A program made the translations under genes and the position numbers. The notes beneath the pieces were generated by a model. That model saw only the letters and a list, made by a program, of their open reading frames with translations. It did no database searches and was not told where the DNA came from. DNA of 64,000 nt from Aristolochia californica (Eukaryota > Streptophyta > Magnoliopsida > Piperales > Aristolochiaceae): contig JARWKL010000012.1 in assembly GCA_029961685.1 (NCBI GenBank), positions 3,697,807-3,761,806 of the forward strand. Direction: 5' to 3'. Of this stretch, positions 56,258 through 64,000 are shown one piece after another. Numbering within the stretch: the stretch's first letter is position 1; each line of letters opens with the position of its first letter.

Positions 56258-58843
56258 TGTTGGAAGATAGGGCTTAAACCCACACGACCAAGGAAGGCCC
56301 ACATATCTAAGAGTATTATAAAATGGGCCAAACGACCAAAGAAGGCCCACAAGATGGGCCCAAGCCCATAAGAAATAGGACTCGTAATGATTACCATGAG
56401 CTGACATCCTTATCACATCAGTTGGAAGATCAAGGACTCAAGAAAGTATCTTTATCTAATGGTCACGTCCTAGAAGAGTTTTAGTTTGAGTTAGGTTTGT
56501 CTTGTATCTATATTGAGTTATTTAATTATGCTAGGACTTATCTTTAAGTGTTAGAGTTTGGGTGTAATTGGGACGAAGGTAGTTTTATGTAATTGGACAC
56601 TACTACCTTCCTCTATTATAAATAGAGGTTCATGTACACTGATTACAACAAGTCAATGAAGTATTTATCTTTTCCATAAATTCAACATAGTATCAAAGCA
56701 GGTTCTGTGAGTTGACGTGGTCAACCCACAGAGGTAATGTGATCTTTTTCTCTAAACCCTAAACCCTAAGTCTAGGTTCGTAGTTATTATTTTTTCCAGT
56801 CCCTGCACCCATAGTTTTCTTTGCGTTTTTTTCCTCTATACGTAGTTTTTCATATTGCAAATTATATATTGACGGAAAAATATTTGAGTCTACTTTCCAG
56901 AGAAAAACGATTTGTTCCAATCGGAGTTATCTACAGAGAGATATCGATATTTGAATGAGTGAAGGTCAGATTGCAAAAAGGTTTGAGTAGCAGCAACAAT
57001 CTTTAGATTCCAAGGTATTTTTTGCTATCAAGAACTAAACTTTGTGGAGAAATATATGTGAAAAGAAATATTTGTAAGTCTATTTTTTTACCTATTCAAC
57101 CAATTTTTTATTTGAGTTATCTACAAAGAGAAATCGATATTTGGAGTAGCAAAGGTCAGATTGAAAAAGAGGTTCGAGCGACAGTAGAAAGCCTCAGCTT
57201 CCGAGGTATTTTATGCTATCAAGAAAGAAACTTTATATGGAGAATTATATATCAAAAGAAAGATACGGAAGTCTATTTTCTTACCTATTCAACCAATTCT
57301 CGGTATGATTTTTTTATAAGGAGATATTGATCTTGGAATAGTCAATGGTCATTCTGGAAAAATAGGAGAAACAGTACTTAGTACGGCCAGATGATAGAGA
57401 CCGAAATATATCAGATTATTTATCTTCTGATAATTATATTTTATGAAGTTAAGTTATACTTGGATGAAAGGTATTTAAGTCTACTATCAGAAGGAGAAAA
57501 TTTCATGTCAATCTGACCTATATTTAAAGAAATATTCACATTGGAAGAATCAAAGGTCATGCTAGTATTTTGTTGTATTGAAAAATCCGAATTTATCCCC
57601 ATTGTTTTGTGTCACTTTTTGAGTTGATATATCAGAAAAATATCTCACTTCTCCCTGGTTTGAGGGCTAATCTATGCATATATGTTATATGGGCTTATTG
57701 CTACATCTATGATATTTGGTTCAAGCTGAGATTACTGCCATTACCTCCCAGTTTGAGGGGGTAGAAGTAGAAGAAGTACAAGAAAGAGGTATTTTATTCC
57801 ATATGTTGTGGATGAGTTTATGTGACCAAAATATTCAAGAAAAGGGGAGCACAAAAGATGAAGCTTTTGCATCTAAGAAAAAATATTTATATCGGATTAT
57901 GATTATTTTATGGGTCCTTCTACAAGGTCTATTATTTTGGTTCATGTTATATGTATTGGAAGATGGTCGTGTTATATTCAGCTGCAGCTATTATGTCTCT
58001 ATGGGGACATTATTATTGAAGAAGAGGTGGCCTCATATCATCATTTATTTTATCCCGTAAAAAAATATCATGGTTGGGAAAGCATGATGGAAGATACCCT
58101 GTAAAAAAATATCACGGTTGGGAAACCTTGACAGAAGAACTTAATACCCTGTCAAAAAATATCACGGTCAGGAAACCATGATGGGCCCTGTAAAAAAATA
58201 TCATGGTTGGGAAATCATGACGGAGGAACTTATTATTGTATCTATGTTATACCCCCCTGAATTGGTTAGCTGGGTCTCAAGGAGGAGAGCACCTGCGTGA
58301 GGGGGAGTGTTGGAAGATTGGAGGATTGCCATTTTATACAAAAAGATCCTATACATCATTTGCAGCAAGTTGAGAGTTCTTGATGTTCTCTCACCCTCAG
58401 CTTGAGGGGGAGTGTTGGAAGATAGGGCTTAAGCCCACACGACCAAGGAAGGCCCATATATCTAAGAGTATTAAGATGGGCCAACCGACCAAAGAAGGCC
58501 CACAAGATGGGCCCAAAACCATAAGAAGTAGGACCCATAATGATTACCATGAGCTGACATCCTTATTACATCAGTTGGAAGATCAAGAAGGACTCAAGAA
58601 CGTATCTTTATCTAATGGTTATATCCTAGAAGAGTTTTAGTTTGAGTTAAGTTTGTCTTTTATCTATATTGAGTTATTTAATTATGCTAGGACTTATCTT
58701 TAAGTGTTAGAGTTTGGGTGTAATTGGGACAAAGGTAGTTTTATGTAATTGGACATTACTACCTTCCTCTATTATAAATAGAGATTCATGTACTTTGATT
58801 ATAACAAGTCAATGAAGTATTTCTCTTTTCCATAAATTCAACA
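56258..58843 (+). mobile_element. Non-autonomous LTR retrotransposon, family 1, copy C (complete)
   Basis: LTRs 56258-56687 and 58413-58843 (430 and 431 bp) are very similar. They are flanked by a perfect TTGTC duplication (56253-56257, 58844-58848). The PBS-like TAGTATCAAAGC is at 56688. A polypurine tract CTTGAGGGGGAG precedes the 3' LTR, with a second copy at about 58300. The internal region has the same repeats as copies A and B and no gag or pol. It inserted into the LINE 1 RT; excision in silico joins EIIDHFV to LGLPRFVLRLDL. Confidence 0.95.
57716..58060 (+). other. 114-codon open frame in copy C internal region
   Basis: The frame starts MVQAEITAITSQFEG. Its DNA is conserved in copies A and B, but there the same frame is broken. 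It contains a hydrophobic stretch (ILWVLLQGLLFWFMLYVL). It may be chance or a decayed small protein; I do not assign function. Confidence 0.3.
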
Positions 58844-58848
58844 TTGTC

Positions 58849-60400
58849 AAACTAGGCCTACCGAGGTTTGTCCTCAGGCTCGATCTCAAGAAGGTCTTTG
58901 ATCGGGTGAGGTGGTCCCTTCTAGATGACATAGTGCAGTGCATGGGCTTCAGAGACAGATGGAGATTTTGGATTCGCAATTGCATCTTCTCGACTTCTTA
59001 CTCTCTGCTCCTGAATGGCACGGCTTGCGACTTCTTCCAAAGTTCTCGTGGCATTGGTCAAGTAGACCCCCTCTCCCCATTCCTCTTCAATATTATTGCT
59101 GAGTACCTGTCATCTATGTTCTACTTTGCTTGTAGTATTGGTTGGCTCAAGGCCGTTTCTGACCAGAGTTGCTTTGATATTCCATTGGTCCAGTTTGTGC
59201 ACGACACTATCTATTTCGGTGTTGGCACGCTTGATCAAATCCGCAACATTAAGGCCATTCTTGGTCTATTTGAGATCACTTCTGGTAAGAAGGTTAACAG
59301 GGGGAAGACGACCATCAAGGGCTACTATATTGAGCCTTCCCTACTTTAGCATATGGCAAACACTTTGGGTTGCTTGGTTGCAATTTCCCCTTCTCATTAC
59401 CTGGGTCTTCCTCTTACTGACTGTCGGCCCAGGATGGGATTATGGGCCCCGGTCATTGAGCGACTTGAGCGGCGATTGTCCACTTGGCAGGGTAGGATGC
59501 TCTCTAAGGCGGGCAGACTGACTCTCCTCAATTCTTGCCTTACGGGTATCCCAAACCATTTTCTCTCTTTCCTGCCATGCCCACCTCCATCAACCGGCGC
59601 ATTGACATGATCAAGAGACACTTCCTATGGCGTGGCATTGGAACCGAGCTCTGTTATCACCTTGTCAGTTGGGATGATGTTTGTATGCCAAAGTCCTTGG
59701 GCGGTCTTGGGATCAGACACACCAAGGAAATGGGTCAGGCCTTGCTCCTCAAATGGTTCTTGAAACTCAACTCCCCCTCAGGAGCCTCCTAGAAGCCTAT
59801 GGTGGCCTCTAAGCTTCGGCTTCTTGGTGATAAATGGATCATCGATGGTAGTAGATTCCACCTCTTTCCTATCTGGAAGGCCATGTTTCATCTGTTTGCC
59901 ACATTTCGTGATGCTATTCAGTTCTTCCTTGGGGATGGCTTTAACCTTCACTTTTGGATGGAATGGTGGTCAGACGATGGTCCTCTTGCCTCTTCCCACC
60001 CAGTTCTCTTTCAGATCACCTCTTGTCGTGACCTCTCGATCTCTGATGCGTGGGGAACGGTTCCTGGGAACTCCGTCTGAGACGAGGTCTTACTGATGTG
60101 GAGGCCATATCTGCTTGTGATATGATTGATAGACTTGGCAGTGTTAAGATTCGTCCTCTGGTGACTGACCGTCTGATCTGGCTTCTTGATGACAACGGGT
60201 GCTTCTCTGTCTCTTTGGCCCATTGTTATCTTATGGGTTGGACACAATCTCCTGCCCCTCACCAAGTTGCTTTTGCTTGGAGGTTCTTGGCTCCAAAGGT
60301 GAAAATTTTCCTCTGGAGTGCCTGTCGCAACAGGATTCTCACTACTGATAATCTTATTAGACGTGGAAGCTGAGACCATCAGTCACCTTCTCCTCCACTG
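58849..60400 (+). pseudogene. LINE 1 ORF2, rest of RT and zf-RVT
   Basis: RT resumes with LRLDLKKVFDRVRW and GIGQVDPLSPFLFNII. The catalytic block reads QFVHDTIYF where FADDT or YADD is expected, so one catalytic Asp is His. Downstream are HYLGLPLTDCRPRMGLW, RHFLWRGIG and the zf-RVT segment APKVKIFLWSACRNRIL (60290-60345). Stops and frameshifts occur at 59350, 59608 and 59790. The final zinc and RNase H part is scrambled. Confidence 0.85.
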
Positions 60401-60693
60401 TGCTGTTGCCTGGAAGGTCTCCACCGCCTCCTTCCCCTTGTGGCGTCACTGGTAGTTTTTTCTTGATATTACTACTTCTTGTACTTGGTCTCATGTTCTT
60501 AGATTAGCCAATTCAGCTACTGATTTGTGTGCTAAATTGGGTCCCTCCTTGCAATCTCTTGTTGTTAGGGAAGGCCTCCCTTTATGTATTCTTTTCCTTT
60601 TCTTCATAATAAAATCATCACTGTTTAAAAAAAATATCTTAGTTTGGCAATCACGTGTTTGATGTTTAATTAGGATGTCAGTTCTTGGAAGTT

Positions 60694-60709
60694 ATAAACA
60701 AGGGTGCCA
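60694..60709. other. Target-site duplication of LINE 2 (left)
   Basis: ATAAACAAGGGTGCCA is repeated exactly at 63779-63794, on both sides of the LINE. Confidence 0.95.
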
Positions 60710-60879
60710 GCTAGTCGCAATTGCACGGAGAAGAGCCAACCGCATCTCCTTGCTTAGCGTCAATGGTGAGACTACCTCGGATTGAACCCCTGTATCAGAC
60801 TCACTGGTGATTTTTTTGGCAGATTTATAGTACAATCGCCAGCTAGTCTGCCATTTCTTCTAAAGGGTTCACTTCCAGG

Positions 60880-63300
60880 AAATTCCATTGGCTACAGCCA
60901 GCCTCATTGAGCTCCCCATCTCCAGCTGGGAAATTGAAAAAGCAGCCTTGGGTCTTCCTCTGGATCACCCCCCCGGGCCTGGATGGTTACAATGGGGAAT
61001 TCTATTGTCGATGCTGGCCCCTCATCAGAGACGACATTGCCTGTATGGTTCACTCATTCTATCAGCATGACATCAGATATAGAAGCATCAAAACTTCGTT
61101 TATTGCCCTCATCCCTAAAAAAGAAGGGGCAGAACTCCCATTTGACTTCTGGCCGATCAGTCTCACCACCAGTGCCTATACGGTGATTGCACGACTCCTT
61201 GCTAATGGCCTCAGGGCGGTTCTTCTTATTGCCATTCATGATGGCCAGAGTGCTTTTATCAAGGAAAAGAACATATTAGATTTGGCCATGGCATGTCACG
61301 AGCTCATTCACCATTTTAAGGTTTTAAAGCTCCCCAGATTCATCCTCAAGCTTGATTTCGAGAAATCCTTCGACAGAGTTAAGTGGAAGTTTCTGGACAC
61401 CCTCCTGGGGAAGATGGGATTTGGGGAAAAATGGCGCTTCTGGATCCAAATCTGCATCTCCTCTGTGAGCTACTTTGTTCTCCTCAATGGAACAGTTATT
61501 GGTATTTCAAGGGATCCAGGGGAATTAGATAGGGAGACCCCCTTTCCCCCTTTTCAATGTAGTGGCAGATTATCTCTCGTCCTTGAGCTATTCGGCCAAG
61601 AACTTGGGATGACTCCTCCCCACGATGGACTATGCAACCTTTGATATACAGATCCTTCAGTTTGCATATGATACCATTTGTTTTGGGGTTGGTACTATGG
61701 ATCAAATCAGGAAACTACATGTTGTTTTGGGATTATTTAAATTGGCATCTGGGCAAAACATCAACTAGAAGAAAACCACTCTCCTAGGCTACCACATTGA
61801 CTCATCTGTGCTTCTGGGTATGGCTGAGTACATGGGCTGCTCTTTCGGAAATTTGCCAATTACTTATCTGGGGCTCCCACTTTTTGACTCTCGGCCTTCG
61901 GCGTCGCTTTGGTCCCCCCTTATTGAGAAATTTGAGAAGAGGCTAACTATTTGTAGGGGTAAACTTCTATCTATAGCAAGGCGTCTCACTCTCCTCAAGT
62001 CTTGTTTGGCAGGGATGCCAAACTATCTGCTATTATTCATGCACCGTCCGGCCTCCGTTTGCTCCAAGATTGACGCCATCCATCGACACTTTCTCTGGAG
62101 AGAAACAGAAGATGCCTTCAGATATCATTTGGTGAATTGGAAGGATATTTGCATGCCCCATAATAGGGGTGGATTAGGCATCTGGCCTACGAAGGAAATG
62201 AACAAAGCCCTTATGCTCAAATGGATTTGGAATTTCAACGTCAAGCATAACAGCCTATGGAGAGATATGGTCAGGTTCTACCTTCAATTTTTGGGTGCTT
62301 GGTGGAGAGAGGGTGGCGTCACTTGCTTCCTATCCTCGATATGGAAATCAATTCAAAAGGTTCTCCCAGTATTTAGAGATGCAACTTCTTTTTACACAGG
62401 CAATGGAAGGACCCTCCTGTTTTGGTTGGATGAATGGTGCGGTACTCGCCCCCTCTCTGAGGACTTCCCGGGGCTCTCTAGGGTGGCTAGGGACCTCTCT
62501 TGCTCAGTGGTTGATTCTTGGAGGGAACATTAGTGGAGTCTCCTGTTTCGCCGGGGACTATATGATGAGGAAACCTCGGCTTTTTTTTCTCTCCTCTCCA
62601 GACTCAACAACACTACTATCCGTGAGCATGAAGTTGATAAACTGACATGGAAGCCCAGTGTTAATGGCCGATTCACTGTTGCTTCCTCCTACTCTCATAT
62701 CAGAAAGCAAGACTACAATATGCATGAGCACAAGGCAAACCTGGCATGGAAGCTTTTAGCATCAAGTAAAATCAAAATTTTCGTGTGGACAACCATCAGG
62801 GAACAAATCCTCACATCTGATAACCTTCATAGAAGAGGTTTCACCGCCCCTGATCATACTTGTCTCCCTTGTGGTGTATGCAATGAGACAGTTCAACATG
62901 TTCTCTTTCATTGTCGATTTTTCTTAGCAAGTCTGGATGAAGATTTTTCAGAAAATTGGACTCCAAATGGGGCTACACCAGGACCTCTTCGGCCCCTATG
63001 AGATGGTTATGGGGATCCGCCTCCCTTGGTTGGGTAAGTTAATTCTCTTGACATGTCGTGCGCATGTCCAGTGGTGCCTATGTCTCGAGCAAAATAATCG
63101 GAGATTCAACTCCAAAGCTAACACCCCGGACAATATGGTTTCACATGTTGTGGGCCTTACCTCAAGCTGGTTACATACTAGGAAGGAGTTTTCCTTTCTA
63201 TCGGGTGTTTCCCTTTGGAAAAAATGGAGTTTGATAGCTCATATGACGGGCCCTTGTAGGACTCCGGTTATGGCCATCTGGGATACTTCCATTTGTGATT
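60880..63300 (+). pseudogene. LINE 2 reverse transcriptase and zf-RVT
   Basis: RT blocks: LDHPPGPDGYNGEFY, ALIPKKEGAE, HDGQSAFIKEKNILD, LKLDFEKSFDRVKW. A frameshift near 61510-61560 breaks the QGDPLSP block. The catalytic block reads QFAYDTICFG with Tyr for the first Asp of ADD. Then TYLGLPLFDSRPSASLW and RHFLWRE follow. The zf-RVT has HTCLPCGVCNETVQHVLFHC (about 62860-62920). A stop is near 61768 and more occur later. It is better preserved than LINE 1. Confidence 0.88.
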
Positions 63301-63700
63301 GATTCAAACTCAATTTTGATGGCAATGTTATAGGCTATCCTGGGCCGGATGGAGCAAGTGGTGTTTTAGGAGGTAGCAATGGAGACCTTATTCTATTTTA
63401 TGTTGGGGCGGTGGGTATTGTTGATTCAAATACTGCTGAAGTGAGTGCTCTTCTATTCGCCCTTTGAATCTTCAAGGAACGTCTCCATGGCAAGCTGATT
63501 ATTGAAAGAGACTCAAAGACTGTCATCAGTTGGTGTTCATAAGACAACTCCCCCCCTTGGCGCCACTGGCCCATCACTGATTGTATTGCTGACATTATGT
63601 CATCTATTCATTGTAATTGGAATCTCATTCCTAGATCAACCAATTCTTAGGCTGATAAATTGGCAAAATTCGGAACCTCCCTGCAATCTCTCATTGTTTG
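63300..63700 (+). pseudogene. LINE 2 C-terminal RNase H remnant
   Basis: The RNase H-like residues are traceable: FDG (about 63317), AEVSAL (about 63437), ERDSKTV (about 63508) and ADKLAK (about 63652). Stops occur after SICD, LFAL, WCS and STNS. This domain, found in plant L1 ORF2, would remove RNA from the hybrid. Confidence 0.75.
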
Positions 63701-63794
63701 GGAAGACTTTCCCCTTTGTAATCTGCTCGTTTGAGCTTTTGTCTTAATAAAATTTAACACCATTTCAAAAAAAATAAAATAAACAAGGGTGCCA

Positions 63795-64000
63795 CCATGG
63801 TGGTTTAGATTCAAGGAAGAACAAAGTTGAATGCTTCCTCTAGAGTATGTGTGACCTAGATTTCAACAACTTAGAAAACTATAATCTGGATTCAAGTTTA
63901 ATGGGTACTTCAAAAACTGAAAGTTCGGAAAATAGTAAACAGAGAAAAACCAAGGATAAGTTTATCCAAAAGTGAACAAAAATCAAAATTTTATTCAATA
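63795..64000. other. Right edge of the window, no gene
   Basis: Mostly A/T-rich sequence after the LINE 2 target duplication. No coding or repeat feature is evident. Confidence 0.5.

Larger units (their letters stand above)
53540..60640 (+). mobile_element. LINE 1 (plant L1-type), split by family-1 copy C
   Basis: ORF1 (53540-54360), ORF2 (from 54596) with endonuclease, RT and zf-RVT domains, and an A-rich 3' end AATAAAATCATCACTG then a short A run at 60628-60635. RT is interrupted by the element at 56258-58848. The C-terminal RNase H is missing. The 5' end and target duplication were not found; it abuts the minus-strand retroelement. Confidence 0.85.
60710..63778 (+). mobile_element. LINE 2 (plant L1-type), 5'-truncated insertion
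   Basis: A perfect 16-bp target duplication flanks it. It starts within the linker before RT (ORF1 and endonuclease are missing) and ends in an A-rich tail after TTAATAAAATTTAACACC. That is the normal product of incomplete target-primed reverse transcription. It landed about 60 bp after the 3' end of LINE 1. Confidence 0.95.

Overview
The window reads as intergenic, transposon-dominated DNA from a flowering plant. The evidence is spliced genes with GT-AG introns, plant-type LTR retrotransposons primed by initiator-Met tRNA (TGGTATCAGAGC sites), plant L1-type LINEs, hAT and PIF/Harbinger elements, and a norcoclaurine-synthase-like PR10 gene. Nothing suggests a grass, but I cannot name a species. 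No rRNA, tRNA gene, CRISPR or bacterial feature was seen.

Layout: (1) 1-13.8 kb is a stack of nested LTR elements. It holds a non-autonomous family-1 element (minus), a broken Ty3/gypsy element whose integrase is split by a second family-1 element (itself carrying an inverted solo LTR inside its 5' LTR), then a deleted copia-type element. (2) 13.8-19.3 kb is a decayed hAT transposon with a recognisable BED-finger/DDE/dimerisation transposase. (3) 19.5-20.1 kb is an apparently intact two-exon Bet v 1/NCS-like gene (minus). (4) 24.7-27.5 kb contains two tandem arrays of a tiny (~290 bp) TRIM/SMART-like LTR element, one forming an alternating dimer repeat and ending in a 68-bp palindrome. (5) 27.6-33.4 kb is a copia element (with a solo LTR in its leader) followed by a minus-strand non-autonomous gypsy-like element. 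(6) 33.4-45.6 kb is a Harbinger-rich district: a broken PIF transposase pair, AT-rich tandem repeats, a three-exon glutaredoxin 3'-half gene, and a gypsy deletion derivative with its target-site duplication. (7) 45.8-47.5 kb is an organellar class-I release-factor-like gene (GGQ motif; at least five exons). (8) 48.0-48.7 kb is a non-autonomous hAT with a perfect 8-bp target duplication. (9) 49.8-53.5 kb is a minus-strand decayed retroelement with a coat/gag-like region and CCHC finger, best matching an endogenous caulimovirid. (10) 53.5-63.8 kb holds two LINEs. The first is split by a complete family-1 element; the second is 5'-truncated with a perfect 16-bp target duplication.

Only two loci look like functional host genes: the NCS-like PR10 gene and the release factor. 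The glutaredoxin piece lacks its active-site exon and may be a captured fragment. No new defence or metabolic system is visible. The most unusual structures are the dimeric TRIM arrays with a tRNA-B-box-like motif at fixed distance from the primer site, the Harbinger-flanked glutaredoxin exons, and long G/C homopolymers at transposon ends.
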